This document shows positions 53,346 through 62,397 of a stretch of DNA of 64,000 bases, one piece after another. Each line of letters opens with the position of its first letter. Within the stretch, counting starts at the first letter, position 1. The notes beneath the pieces are model-generated. The model saw nothing but the letters and a program-made list of their open reading frames with translations. It did not search any database and was not told the origin of the DNA. The stretch is from Caballeronia sp. SL2Y3 (GTDB lineage: Bacteria > Pseudomonadota > Gammaproteobacteria > Burkholderiales > Burkholderiaceae): contig NZ_CP084262.1 of assembly GCF_022879575.1 (NCBI RefSeq), positions 620,001 through 684,000 of the forward strand, given 5' to 3'. The translations under genes were made by a program, and so were the position numbers.

Positions 53346-55766
53346 TCACGGCTTTCTCGCCGCGCGGCACGCGATCGGACCGAGCTGCGGCATCGTCCGC
53401 GCCGTCGATGGATCGAAGGCCACGTCGGCCGCGCAATCGGTGTTCTTGCCGTGGATGGTCACCGCGTTCATGGTCGACAACTGTTCGAAGAACGCGACGC
53501 CGTCGTAACCGACGACTGCCGAAGCCCCCGTGTCCGTCACCGTCGCGATGCTGCCTGGCGGGATTGCGTTGCCATCGGCATCGACGAAACTCACCGACGC
53601 GCCTCGATAACGGCTCAAGCCGAAGCGCGCCAGCACGCCAGCGCGCCGCTGTGGCGCGACATCCATCTGTGTCTTGTCGATCATCGTATCGGCTGGCAAG
53701 GCGAGCGGATCGATGGCGAGCTGATTGCGCTGGTACGACGACAGGTCCGGCACGAGCAAGTAGCCGTCGCGGTTGGTCACGCCGACCACGCGGTTCTCCT
53801 GCAACACGGGCACACGGGCGACGCCGTCGGTCGAGACGAGCGCGAAGCCGTCGCCGAGCGAGCGCGAGGCCAGAACCGTCCCGTCCATCGCCACGAGCGC
53901 GCCCGCTGCCTGCAAGGTGCCCGTCGTGGTGCCGTTGAAACGCTGCGCCGTGGCCTGGAAGTCGCCGAAGCTCGCGCGATAATTCGCGCCGGCAAACGCA
54001 TGGCGATAGTCCGCGCCCGCGCCGCCCTGCACGGCCCAGCCCCATCCGCCGCTGAAGTCGGCCGGGCGCGACGCGCTGACATCGGCTGTCGTATGGCCGC
54101 CCGATTGCGAAACGGTGGCGCTGGCGGAGGCATTGCCGCCCAGACTCATCGTCAGGCCGATCGATCCACCATAAACCTTGGTCTGCGAAAAGTCGCGAAA
54201 GACGCTCGCGAAGAGCGACAGGCGCGTGCCGAGTTGAGCGTTGAAAGCAAGCGTGACGACGCGTGCGTGGCCCGAGAACGTATCCTTCGAGTCGATATAG
54301 CTGACGCTCGCCGACTGCGTGCGAAAGAGCGCCACGGACGCGGTCGCCTGATAGAGGTGTTCGAACGTCGATGCGCCGCTCAGCGACGCGATGTCGCGAT
54401 AGCCGCTCGTCGCGCGCGTGCCTTGCAGGTTCACCGAGAAGCGCGGGCCGATATATTGATAGCCGAGACTCGCGAGCGCGCCCGACTCCCCGTTCCCGTT
54501 GCTGCCCGCCACCGCGGCGCTCAGTGTGCCCCGGTTGCCCAAGGCCAGGACCGCGCCGGCGCCGCCGTTGCGCAAGTCCTTCGCCGCTTCCGCGTGCGCC
54601 TGAAGCGTGAGGCTGTCGCTCATTCCATAGTCGAAGGTGCCGCTAAATACGGGCGACGAGTCGTACGACCAGGATCGCAGGGTGTAGTCGTTGCGCAAGA
54701 AACCGAGCTCGACGGAGTAGTCGAAGAGGCCCTTCGCGAGCAGGCGCGTGTCCACGTAGAGGGGCACGCTCGTGGTCACGCGCCGGCCGAGCGCGTCGGT
54801 GACGACCACCTGCGCGACGCCCGCGCCCGTGAGGCTCGGCGCCTGCGCGATCTGAAACGGACCCGGCGCCACGTTGCCGCTGTATTGCCTCAGCCCGTTG
54901 ATGTACAGATCCACCGCTGACGGCACGGCGGCGGCGCCCGTGAACATCGGCAGCGGAAAGGTGATGAGGTCGGGCCGAAGCGCGAAGTCGCGCCGAATCT
55001 GAATGCCCCCGAAGCGCACCGAGCGCGACCAGGCCAGCGACCCGGAGATTGCGTCGCCCACCGTCAGCGAGAAGAGCTTCGTGGCGTCGGTGTACGTCCA
55101 GTTCGTGTCGAGGCGCGTATAGCGGTTGATATCGGTGCCGTTCAGGTACGTGCCCGTGTTGTCGAACACGCCGAACGGCGAGAACAACCGCTGTTCGCTC
55201 CAGACGCCGAACTGATCGCCATGCGCTTCGCCCGACGAGCGCTGATACGTCGCATCGTAATTGAGAACGAAGCCGGTGCCCGGCGTCGCCTTCGGCACGG
55301 CAGGCACGCGATAGCCGATTCGTTGAGCGATCTGCCGGTCCGTGGCGACTTCGAGCACGGCTTGCTGAGTGCGTGCCACGTACGTCGCATGCACGCCCGG
55401 TATCGACGCAAGCGCGATCCAGCCATCCGCGCCGGGCTTGACGTCATCGACGCGGATGCCGGCGTTCACCAGCGATTGCGGCTCGGCGTAAAGCTCGCCG
55501 CCGCGCAATTCGAAATTGGATGGTTCGCCCTGGCTCGTCCCATTGACGACGATCTCGAGGACCAGCGATTCCGTCGCGGGCGCTGTCGAAGGACCGGCTT
55601 GCGAAGGGGCACTGCCGGTGAGACTCGGCAACGCGGCTGGACTGCCGCCTGTTATGTCGATCTGCGCAACGGCCGACTGGCCGATGACCGACAATGCCAA
55701 CGCGACTCGGATGGGCCGGTATGGCCGGCCCCGTCGCGTTCCGTATCTGTCGCGCGAGGCGGTCAT
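53346..55766 (-). CDS. Outer-membrane usher of an archaic chaperone-usher pilus
   Basis: The 806-residue protein has a signal peptide ending near SAVAQ, then an Ala/Ser/Pro-rich lead and the usher N-domain. The 24-strand barrel region includes FNYDATYQRSSGEAHG-like strands and SGSLAWSRSVRFGGIQIRRDF, plus YSGNVAPGPFQIAQAPSLTGAGVAQVVVTDALGR typical of the plug/barrel. It ends with C-terminal domains (GVAFFEQLSTMNAVTIHGKNTDCAADVAFD). It threads pilin subunits across the outer membrane. It starts 22 bases after the chaperone gene and ends 45 bases before the tip gene. Confidence 0.92.
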   Translation of the reverse strand: MTASRDRYGTRRGRPYRPIRVALALSVIGQSAVAQIDITGGSPAALPSLTGSAPSQAGPSTAPATESLVLEIVVNGTSQGEPSNFELRGGELYAEPQSLVNAGIRVDDVKPGADGWIALASIPGVHATYVARTQQAVLEVATDRQIAQRIGYRVPAVPKATPGTGFVLNYDATYQRSSGEAHGDQFGVWSEQRLFSPFGVFDNTGTYLNGTDINRYTRLDTNWTYTDATKLFSLTVGDAISGSLAWSRSVRFGGIQIRRDFALRPDLITFPLPMFTGAAAVPSAVDLYINGLRQYSGNVAPGPFQIAQAPSLTGAGVAQVVVTDALGRRVTTSVPLYVDTRLLAKGLFDYSVELGFLRNDYTLRSWSYDSSPVFSGTFDYGMSDSLTLQAHAEAAKDLRNGGAGAVLALGNRGTLSAAVAGSNGNGESGALASLGYQYIGPRFSVNLQGTRATSGYRDIASLSGASTFEHLYQATASVALFRTQSASVSYIDSKDTFSGHARVVTLAFNAQLGTRLSLFASVFRDFSQTKVYGGSIGLTMSLGGNASASATVSQSGGHTTADVSASRPADFSGGWGWAVQGGAGADYRHAFAGANYRASFGDFQATAQRFNGTTTGTLQAAGALVAMDGTVLASRSLGDGFALVSTDGVARVPVLQENRVVGVTNRDGYLLVPDLSSYQRNQLAIDPLALPADTMIDKTQMDVAPQRRAGVLARFGLSRYRGASVSFVDADGNAIPPGSIATVTDTGASAVVGYDGVAFFEQLSTMNAVTIHGKNTDCAADVAFDPSTARTMPQLGPIACRAARKP

Positions 55767-55788
55767 GTCGCGGTCCCGGATCGGCGGA

Positions 55789-56514
55789 TCAGGGCGAACC
55801 GCTGCCGGTCAGTGGCGCTTTCATGCCATTGCCGTTGACCGTCGCTGACACGTCGCCGCTTCGGCCGCGCAGTAGACCCGCAGCGTTCGTGAGCGGCCAT
55901 GAGCGCGTGCGGCCGGGCAGCACGTAGCCCAGCAATCCGGCCGCGACGGGCACGCTGGCACCGGAGATCGTGAGCGAGACCGCGCTCAGTCGCGCGTGCG
56001 TCTGTCCGGTGTTGTGTACGCGAAGGAAGGGCTGCCCGCTCTTCTCGACAATCGACCAATGCAACTCGGGCGGCGTCGCCTCGCCCGCTGGCGCAACGAA
56101 GAGCGGCACCGAATACCGGAAACGAAACTGCACGCCGTTGCGTCCACTGCCGCCTTCCGGCGGCAGTTCGTCGATCAAGAGCCTGTATGAACGCTCGCGT
56201 TGCGGAGCGGCGCGGTCGGCGCGAATCACGCGGATGACTTGCTGGCCGCCCGCCGGGATTTCGGCAATGGGAGGACTGGCGAGCAGATCGCGCGTCGGCG
56301 TGAGGCGGTCGTCTTCATCGGCCTGGTCCCAGTCGAATGCGCGCACTTGAGCGTGAATGGCGACGTCGCTGTCGTTGCGCAGATTGAGGACCTTGCCGCT
56401 TTCCGTAGCGGCCAGCGCAATGGAAACCGGTGAAATCTGTAACGAGGCACCCAGCGCCGACGTGACCTGAAACAGGGCAAAGACGAGCATGGCGAGAGCA
56501 AGCATTCGACGCAT
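55789..56514 (-). CDS. Periplasmic pilus chaperone
   Basis: The 241-residue protein has a signal peptide (LALAMLVFALFQVTSALG) and the two immunoglobulin-like domains of PapD/CsuC chaperones: LQISPVSIALAATESGKVLNLRNDSD, AGGQQVIRVIRADR, SYRLLIDELPP and FRFRYSVPLFVAP, the last being the G1 donor-strand region. It escorts SCPU pilins to the usher by donor-strand complementation. The gene is second in the operon, about 113 bases after the pilin stop. Confidence 0.92.
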   Translation of the reverse strand: MRRMLALAMLVFALFQVTSALGASLQISPVSIALAATESGKVLNLRNDSDVAIHAQVRAFDWDQADEDDRLTPTRDLLASPPIAEIPAGGQQVIRVIRADRAAPQRERSYRLLIDELPPEGGSGRNGVQFRFRYSVPLFVAPAGEATPPELHWSIVEKSGQPFLRVHNTGQTHARLSAVSLTISGASVPVAAGLLGYVLPGRTRSWPLTNAAGLLRGRSGDVSATVNGNGMKAPLTGSGSP

Positions 56515-56627
56515 AAGCCGCCTCCTTTCGAGCGGTCCGGTCTCGCCTCATCTGATATATCGCGCGCTGCGTGAGCGCAAGCGCCTCGCATGAGCGAGGC
56601 GCCTTGAACATCGACAACAGGTGTCGA

Positions 56628-57134
56628 TCAGAACACGACAGTGGCCGTGACGGTGGACATGTAGGTGTCGGCGGCGGGCGTCGGTTGTGCCGGGACGCGG
56701 CCGAAAACGGAGATGGTTTGCGCGCTGCCATTGCCGACACCGGAAACCGTATCGCTGCCGACCGTTTGGCCCCAGATCTGCGTGCGCCCCGAATCGCGGA
56801 AGAGGTTGTACTGCACGGTGCCCGTGTTCGCCGCGTTGTTGAGCGTGCGGGCGGAGATGGTGGAGCCGGTCGGGCTGCCGGCGTCGAGCGCCACGTTGTA
56901 CGGCGTGCCGGTCGTGCAGGTCACGGAAACGTTCGTCGACTGATCGATGTTGTTCGCGATCACACCCGTGGAACCGAAGTCGAGCGGGTTCGCGGCGATG
57001 GAGCAGTCGTCCTGGATGGTCAGCGTAACCTGGAAGGTGGCCGTCTTGCTGGCGGCGAACAGACTGGGCGAAACGGAAAGCACTGCGCTGGCGACGAATG
57101 CAACGACTGCGGCCTTCTTGAACATGCTCTTCAT
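56628..57134 (-). CDS. Major pilin, single SCPU domain
   Basis: The ATG at 57134 gives 168 residues with a Sec signal (FKKAAVVAFVASAVLSVSPSLFAA). The mature pilin of about 140 residues begins KTATFQVTLTIQDDCSIAAN and has a conserved disulfide pair (DDCS and SVTCTTG). It ends YMSTVTATVVF, the C-terminal motif expected for donor-strand exchange. It is the first gene of a compact four-gene cluster (pilin, chaperone, usher, tip), smaller than the six-gene csu operon of Acinetobacter. Confidence 0.9.
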   Translation of the reverse strand: MKSMFKKAAVVAFVASAVLSVSPSLFAASKTATFQVTLTIQDDCSIAANPLDFGSTGVIANNIDQSTNVSVTCTTGTPYNVALDAGSPTGSTISARTLNNAANTGTVQYNLFRDSGRTQIWGQTVGSDTVSGVGNGSAQTISVFGRVPAQPTPAADTYMSTVTATVVF

Positions 57135-57339
57135 GCTGAATCTCTCTAGGGGAAGCGATGGGAAACTGTGCTGCCCGGTCTTTGCGATCCCGAACAGCTT
57201 CGAGGTGCCCACAGAATAGTCAGAGAGGTTCTAAGAATGAATGAGACGGGTCCTAAATTGAGATGAAGCATTGACGGGCCTTTCTGCGACGCGCCCATCG
57301 CTGCCTTCCGAGCGAGCCGGGGCCGACCCGCCAGCCCTT

Positions 57340-57618
57340 TCAATGCGCCATCGCCATCGCCTTCCCCAACGCCGCCATGCCGAACCGCTGCATGATGAAG
57401 CTCTGGAGCACCAGGTAGAGATCCGACTCGCGCGGCCGCGTGCCCCATCGGCTATTGCCCGCCACCGACGCAACGGTGAACCACGAATGCGGCGGAAACA
57501 GCTCGACGCGCAACACGTCGCGCTCCAGAATCCGCAGCCGTCCCGTGTCCGGGTGGAACTCGGCGCTGACTGCGCCGGTCGGCAAATCGATGCTCACCGT
57601 CATTGCATTCGCTTTCAT
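57340..57618 (-). CDS. Small protein of unknown function
   Basis: The 92-residue frame starts MKANAMTVSIDLPTGAVSAEF and has a beta-rich first half (GRLRILERDVLRVELFPPHSWFTV) and a helical second half (ESDLYLVLQSFIMQRFGMAALGKAMAMAH). No signal peptide or known domain is visible. A GAGAGG lies about 10 bases upstream of the ATG. It sits upstream of the pilus operon on the same strand, separated by about 205 bases that should hold the pilus promoter. Confidence 0.62.
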   Translation of the reverse strand: MKANAMTVSIDLPTGAVSAEFHPDTGRLRILERDVLRVELFPPHSWFTVASVAGNSRWGTRPRESDLYLVLQSFIMQRFGMAALGKAMAMAH

Positions 57619-57989
57619 CGTCGTGGCCCTCTCGTGTTGTGCGTGTTACGCCGGCCGCGTGCATGGCGTCCGGCTCTCTCTCTCGATCGTAGGGCGCAGA
57701 TGACAAGCGCCACTGTCTTGCGCCGCTCGCAACGCGCGGTATGGCTCGCGCACACCGTTCCAGCAAAGATATTCCGATAGGCATACAGTAACGAGGCTGC
57801 GCACCGCCGCCGAAGTATCGGCGGGATCGGCAAGAACGGAGCAGCGGCTCGGGAGCACGATGGCGAGCGTTCGCTGCCGCACATAAAATGCCCGCGCGAC
57901 CCGTGCGCACACGTCTTTTCAGCCGCGCCTTCCCACTGCGCGAAGGCGCCGGCACCCTGTCCACGCATCAAGATCAAGAGGAAACGACC
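57619..57989. promoter_or_regulatory. 371-base gap between the small protein gene and the alcohol dehydrogenase gene
   Basis: No convincing gene is seen; overlapping open frames lack family resemblance. The stretch 57770-57795 is relatively A/T-rich (AAAGATATTCCGATAGG) and ACATAAAATG near 57880 could be a -10 element for the dehydrogenase gene. Neither is certain. Confidence 0.4.
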
Positions 57990-59048
57990 ATGTTCAAAGC
58001 CTATTCCTATGCAGCGTCCGCAGCCGACAAGCCGCTCGGCCCGCTCGAGATTCAACGCCGCGATGTCGGCCCGAACGACGTGCGTATCGACATCCTCTTC
58101 TGCGGCGTCTGCCACTCCGATCTGCACATGGCGCGCAACGAATGGGGCGGCACCAACTATCCGGTCGTGCCGGGGCACGAGATCGTCGGGCGCGTGACGG
58201 AAGTCGGCTCGGACGTGACGAAGTTCAAGGCGGGCGACCTGGCGGGCGTCGGCTGCATGGTGGACTCGTGTCGCGTGTGCGAGGCGTGCAAGGAAGGTCT
58301 GGAGCAGTATTGCGAAAGCCCGGAGAGCTTCGTGCAAACCTACAACTCGCCGGACAAGAAGTCGGGCGGCGTGACCTACGGCGGCTATTCGACGTCCATC
58401 GTCGTCGATGAAGCCTTCACGTTGCGCGTTCCCGAGAATCTCGAACTGGCCGCGGTCGCGCCGCTCCTGTGCGCGGGCATCACCACGTACTCGCCGCTGC
58501 GTCACTGGGGCGTGAAGCAAGGCGACAAGGTCGGCATCGTCGGTCTCGGCGGCCTCGGCCACATGGGCGTGAAGCTGGCTGCCGCGATGGGCGCGCATGT
58601 CGTGCTCTTCACGACCTCGCCGAGCAAGATCGAGGATGCGAAGCGTCTGGGCGCGCATGATGTCGTCGTGTCCAAGGACCCGGATCAGATGGCCGCGCAC
58701 GCGAACAGCTTCGATTTCATCCTGAACACGGTGGCCGCTTCGCACGATCTCGACCAGTTCATCACGCTGCTCAAGCGTGACGGCACCATGACGCTCGTGG
58801 GCGTGCCGGAGCATCCGCATCCGTCGCCGTCGGTGGTCAACATGATCTTCAAGCGCCGGTCGCTCGCGGGCTCGCTCATCGGCGGCATTGCGGAGACGCA
58901 GGAAATGCTCGATTTCTGCGGCAAGCACGGCATCACGTCCGATATCGAGATGATCCGCATGGACGAGGTCAACACCGCTTACGAGCGCATGTTGAAGAGC
59001 GACGTGAAGTACCGCTTCGTGATCGACATGTCGACGATCGAGCGGTAA
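57990..59048 (+). CDS. Zinc-dependent alcohol dehydrogenase / aldehyde reductase (YahK-like)
   Basis: The 352-residue medium-chain dehydrogenase has catalytic zinc ligands in FCGVCHSDLH and PGHEIVG, and four structural-zinc Cys in CMVDSCRVCEACKEGLEQYC. The nucleotide motif is GLGGLGHMG. Marks such as YAASAADKPLGPLEI, GGYSTSIVVDEAF and APLLCAGITTYSPLRHW resemble E. coli YahK and cinnamyl alcohol dehydrogenases, which reduce broad aldehydes with NADPH. The ATG is preceded by AAGAGGAAA. An AraC regulator gene starts 14 bases after the stop, pointing to coexpression. Confidence 0.92.
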   Translation: MFKAYSYAASAADKPLGPLEIQRRDVGPNDVRIDILFCGVCHSDLHMARNEWGGTNYPVVPGHEIVGRVTEVGSDVTKFKAGDLAGVGCMVDSCRVCEACKEGLEQYCESPESFVQTYNSPDKKSGGVTYGGYSTSIVVDEAFTLRVPENLELAAVAPLLCAGITTYSPLRHWGVKQGDKVGIVGLGGLGHMGVKLAAAMGAHVVLFTTSPSKIEDAKRLGAHDVVVSKDPDQMAAHANSFDFILNTVAASHDLDQFITLLKRDGTMTLVGVPEHPHPSPSVVNMIFKRRSLAGSLIGGIAETQEMLDFCGKHGITSDIEMIRMDEVNTAYERMLKSDVKYRFVIDMSTIER

Positions 59049-59062
59049 CCGAGCGCAGGCGA

Positions 59063-59881
59063 ATGTCCATGAACGCCCGTCCCACGTCCGATACCCGCAT
59101 CTGGCGCGCGCCCGATCTCGGCGCGGAACTGCTGCGCGGGCGCTTCGCGGACTTCGCCTACGACGTTCACGCGCACGAGACCGCCTGCTTCGCGCTGCTC
59201 ACGGGCGGCGCGATTCGCATCCGCATGCGCGGCACCGAGTTCGTCGCGCGGCGCGGCGATCTGTACGCCATCGACGCCGACGAGCCGCACGCCGGCTGGC
59301 CCGTCGACGGCGACGGCTGGACGCAGCGCACGCTGTACGTGGACGTCGCGCATCTGCTGGAGTTGACCGGCGAGAGGCGCGCAGGCGGGCTCATCGGTCC
59401 GATCATCCGCGATCCGGTGTTGAGCATGGCGCTTCAGGACGTGCATCGGTCGTCGGAAGTGCGCGGGTCGTCGCTGTATCGCGACGAGCGGTATCTCTCG
59501 TTCGCGGCGCGGCTCGCGCAACGGCACATGAAGCAGACCACGGCGCCGCGCGAGACGAGCGAGCCGCGCGCCATTGTCACGGCGCGGCGCTTTCTCGAAG
59601 ATCGACTCGCCGAGCCACTGCGTCTGCATGAAATCGCGACGGCGGCCGACTTGCCGCCGTATCGCCTGTTTCGCGCGTTCAGTCGCGAGACCGGCATGAC
59701 GCCGCACGAATATCAGCGGCAAGCGCGCGTGCGCCGCGCGATGGCGCTCATCCGGCGCGGCAATGCGCTCTCCGATATCGCTGCCGAAACCGGCTTCGCG
59801 GATCAGGCGCATCTGACGCGCACGTTTCGCCGCATGCTCGGCGTGACGCCCGGCGCGTACAAGGCGGCGACGCGCGGCTGA
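59063..59881 (+). CDS. AraC-family regulator coupled to the alcohol dehydrogenase gene
   Basis: The 272-residue protein has an N-terminal cupin-like sensing half (DVHAHETACFALLTGGAIRIRMRG, DEPHAGWPVD) and two C-terminal helix-turn-helix units: LHEIATAADLPPYRLFRAFSRETGMTPHEYQRQARV and LSDIAAETGFADQAHLTRTFRRMLGVTPGAYK. It likely controls the upstream dehydrogenase gene and responds to an aldehyde or alcohol; the effector is unknown. Confidence 0.92.
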   Translation: MSMNARPTSDTRIWRAPDLGAELLRGRFADFAYDVHAHETACFALLTGGAIRIRMRGTEFVARRGDLYAIDADEPHAGWPVDGDGWTQRTLYVDVAHLLELTGERRAGGLIGPIIRDPVLSMALQDVHRSSEVRGSSLYRDERYLSFAARLAQRHMKQTTAPRETSEPRAIVTARRFLEDRLAEPLRLHEIATAADLPPYRLFRAFSRETGMTPHEYQRQARVRRAMALIRRGNALSDIAAETGFADQAHLTRTFRRMLGVTPGAYKAATRG

Positions 59882-59887
59882 CGCGCA

Positions 59888-60322
59888 TCACTTCAAGAGG
59901 CCGAGATTCGCGACGGCCTTGCTCACCGGCTTTCTGTCGCCGATCAGCGCGACGCCCACATAACGCAGCGCATCGGTGGCGACCGTTGCGACGGCGTCGC
60001 GGAACGCTGCGTAGTCCGTCGTCTGCTGGCCTTGCTCGGGGAACGCGACGACATCGCAATCGGCTGCGAGCGCCTTGCCGCGAATCGTCGCGAGTTCGTC
60101 CTGACTGGCTGCGAGCACCGCGATGCCGACCGGAATCAGCCCCGGATGCGCCACGCCCGACGCATCGACGAGCGGTTCGCCGACGAGCGCCGGATGCCGC
60201 TGCCCGATGGTCAACGCGAGCACCGCCGCCGCGTTCGCGGCTTTGCCGGCGGGCAGCGCGCGGTCCACCACGATCACGCAGCGTTGCGCTCGCGCGCTGG
60301 TTTCTGTCGTCTCGTTTGTCAT
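59888..60322 (-). CDS. DUF2000-family protein
   Basis: The ATG at 60322 gives 144 residues with the DUF2000 pattern: CVIVVDRALPAGKAANAAAVLALTIGQRHP near the start, then GLIPVGIAVLAASQDELATIRGKAL and a C-terminal VGVALIGDRKPVSKAVANLGLLK. The fold is related to peptidyl-tRNA hydrolase 2 (Bit1), but family members have no assigned role that I know. It converges on the AraC gene with a 6-base gap. Confidence 0.85.
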   Translation of the reverse strand: MTNETTETSARAQRCVIVVDRALPAGKAANAAAVLALTIGQRHPALVGEPLVDASGVAHPGLIPVGIAVLAASQDELATIRGKALAADCDVVAFPEQGQQTTDYAAFRDAVATVATDALRYVGVALIGDRKPVSKAVANLGLLK

Positions 60323-60527
60323 GGATATCCCCGTTCGGTTGGCAGAAAGCGCAATTGTCGAGGCTTGGGGCGGGCGGCGTCTTGAATCCTGTTGCACGCG
60401 CGGACGACGGCGAGCGAAACGCGAACCGCAACGCCTGCGCGGCATGAAACAAAGTGTCCAGCCGCTTGCCGGCAACGCGAAAGCGAACGCAGAATCGGTG
60501 ATTGCCTGCATCCCTCATCGAGCCTCC

Positions 60528-61868
60528 ATGACGACCCGAGTCATCAGTTTCTTCGCGAGCCGGGACGCGCACGCGTCGTTCGAGAACCACCGGCGCTATT
60601 GCGCGCATCGCGGCTACGCGCATGAGTTCGTCGATGCGAGCGGCATCGGCTGGACGCATCTGCGCATGCTGCTGAAGTTCCAGACGCTGTTGCGCGCGCT
60701 GCGCGCCGCTGCCGACGGCGACTTCGTGCTGCTGCTTACGCAGGACTGCCTCATCGTGAGCGATATCGCCTGCGAATCGCTGATGGCGGACGCCGACCGC
60801 GACGCGTTGATCGTCTCGATGGGCGACGCCGAAAGCGATGCCGTGATCGGCGCGTTCCAGCTTTGGCGCAGTACGCCTGCGTCGCGCGCGCTTGCCGAAC
60901 GCCTGTGCGCGGGCGCGCGCTTCGGCGGCGCGCTCGCGAGCGAGTCGGCGCTCTTGCGCATGACGGCGCCGCTCGGCTACATGACGCAGGTCGACGGCGT
61001 GCATGCCGTCGTGCCCGCGGCGTGGCATATCGATCCGATGTGGGCTCGGGTGCGCGTCTTCGCCATCGCGCTCGCCGATATTCCCGACGCGCCGCCGAAC
61101 GAGCCGGTTCACGCCGGTCTGCGCGATCTGATCGCCTCGCACGTCAACGCGTGTCAGGCGAAAGGCGAGGCGTATCTGACGCTGCCTGCTGCGGATATCG
61201 CGGAGGACGCGTACGAGGCGCTGCGGCCGGATGCGCGCATCGCGCTTGCCATGCTCTATACGCCGAACATTCGCGCGTACGGCGCGATCGCGGAGCGCAA
61301 TCTGCGGCGCTACTGCGCGCGCCACGGCTATGCATTGCATCTTTATCGCGATATCCCGCACGAATCGCCGCACGGCGCGAGCGGCAACTGGCTCAAGCCG
61401 TGGGTGCTGCGTCGACATTTGCCTCAGCACGAATGGGTGTTCTGGATCGACGCGGACGTGCTCGTGATCGACCAGTCGATGCCGCTCGAACGCCTGCTCG
61501 ACAATCGCGACCGCCTCATCGCGATGGACATGAGCTGGCAGTTCAACTCCGGCATCATGGGCTTCCGGCGCACGCAGGCGAACTTCGACATGCTGGGCGA
61601 AGTGGAGCAGGCAATCGGCGGCGTGGCGGACAAGTCGTCGACGTACGCGAGCGGCGGCGATCAGGACACGTTCATCAGGGTGCTCACGCGTCACGGCACG
61701 GCAGGCGATGCCGAACTCGTCGACTGCATCACGCTGAACACGCCTTATCAGCTTCAGCGTGCGGACAGCTTCATGGTTCACTACATGCACATGTGGCCGT
61801 CGCTGCGCGCGCTCGCCATGCATCACGGCGACCTCGCCAGTCAGATGCTGACCGAGCGCCGCGCATAG
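60528..61868 (+). CDS. Tandem GT-A glycosyltransferase-like protein (GT34-like second domain, degenerate first domain)
   Basis: The 446-residue protein contains two related halves. The C-terminal half (residues about 238-446) has the galactosyltransferase GMA12/GT34-like pattern: NLRRYCARHGYALHLYRD, LKPWVLRRHL, the metal-binding DAD at 308-310 in FWIDADVLV and FNSGIMGFRRTQ. The N-terminal half (1 to about 180) repeats this: NHRRYCAHRGYAHEFVDA, LKFQTLLRAL and FVLLLTQDCLIV, where the DxD is changed to Thr71-Gln-Asp73. So probably only the second domain is active. There is no signal peptide or membrane helix. Neighbours give no hint of the acceptor. Confidence 0.75.
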   Translation: MTTRVISFFASRDAHASFENHRRYCAHRGYAHEFVDASGIGWTHLRMLLKFQTLLRALRAAADGDFVLLLTQDCLIVSDIACESLMADADRDALIVSMGDAESDAVIGAFQLWRSTPASRALAERLCAGARFGGALASESALLRMTAPLGYMTQVDGVHAVVPAAWHIDPMWARVRVFAIALADIPDAPPNEPVHAGLRDLIASHVNACQAKGEAYLTLPAADIAEDAYEALRPDARIALAMLYTPNIRAYGAIAERNLRRYCARHGYALHLYRDIPHESPHGASGNWLKPWVLRRHLPQHEWVFWIDADVLVIDQSMPLERLLDNRDRLIAMDMSWQFNSGIMGFRRTQANFDMLGEVEQAIGGVADKSSTYASGGDQDTFIRVLTRHGTAGDAELVDCITLNTPYQLQRADSFMVHYMHMWPSLRALAMHHGDLASQMLTERRA

Positions 61869-62011
61869 CCGCAGACGGCGTTTGCCGCGACGCAATATGC
61901 TGAAATGCCACGAGAACCTAGTCGTTACCGGCATTGCAGAGGCGAGGCCGCGACCGTGCCGCCGCATCCGGTGAAGTAAAATGCCAGCCTCCTTTCTTTA
62001 TACGGCGACGC

Positions 62012-62359
62012 ATGTTGCGCAAGGCCTGGCGCGGAGAAGAACGTTTCTGGAAAGTCTGGTGGCTACTCGGCCTGCCCATCCATCTTGCATGGTGGGCGGT
62101 GTACCTGTACCTCTGGGGCACCGGCGTTGCTCCCGAAGCGTTTCTGCTGATTACCATCTGGTTCTGGCCCGGCACGCTGGGCCTGTTCGCCGCGTGCGGC
62201 GCGCTCTATCTCGCGTGGTGCACGGCGGCGTGGCGCTGCTCGGGCAACGTCGACCGGCGCATGTGGACGTACGTGGCGCGCGTGCTGATCGGCGTGGGCC
62301 TCGGCTCGTTTCTGACCGAATGCGCGCTCATTCTGACCGCGCCGCTCGTTTCCGGCTGA
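62012..62359 (+). CDS. Small membrane protein of unknown function
   Basis: The ATG at 62012 gives 115 residues with three membrane helices (VWWLLGLPIHLAWWAVYLYLWG, FLLITIWFWPGTLGLFAACGALYLAW, VARVLIGVGLGSFLTECALILTA) after a basic start (LRKAWRGEERF). Many Trp sit at helix ends. I do not recognise the family. It lies 38 bases before the MarC gene on the same strand and is probably cotranscribed with it. Confidence 0.72.
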   Translation: MLRKAWRGEERFWKVWWLLGLPIHLAWWAVYLYLWGTGVAPEAFLLITIWFWPGTLGLFAACGALYLAWCTAAWRCSGNVDRRMWTYVARVLIGVGLGSFLTECALILTAPLVSG

Positions 62360-62397
62360 GGACTAGTAACCGCATCGACATCCAAGACCTATCGAGC

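Noticed and set aside
57646..57912. Short open frames between the small protein gene and the alcohol dehydrogenase gene
   Set aside because: They overlap each other on both strands, with Arg/Cys-rich products and no ribosome site.
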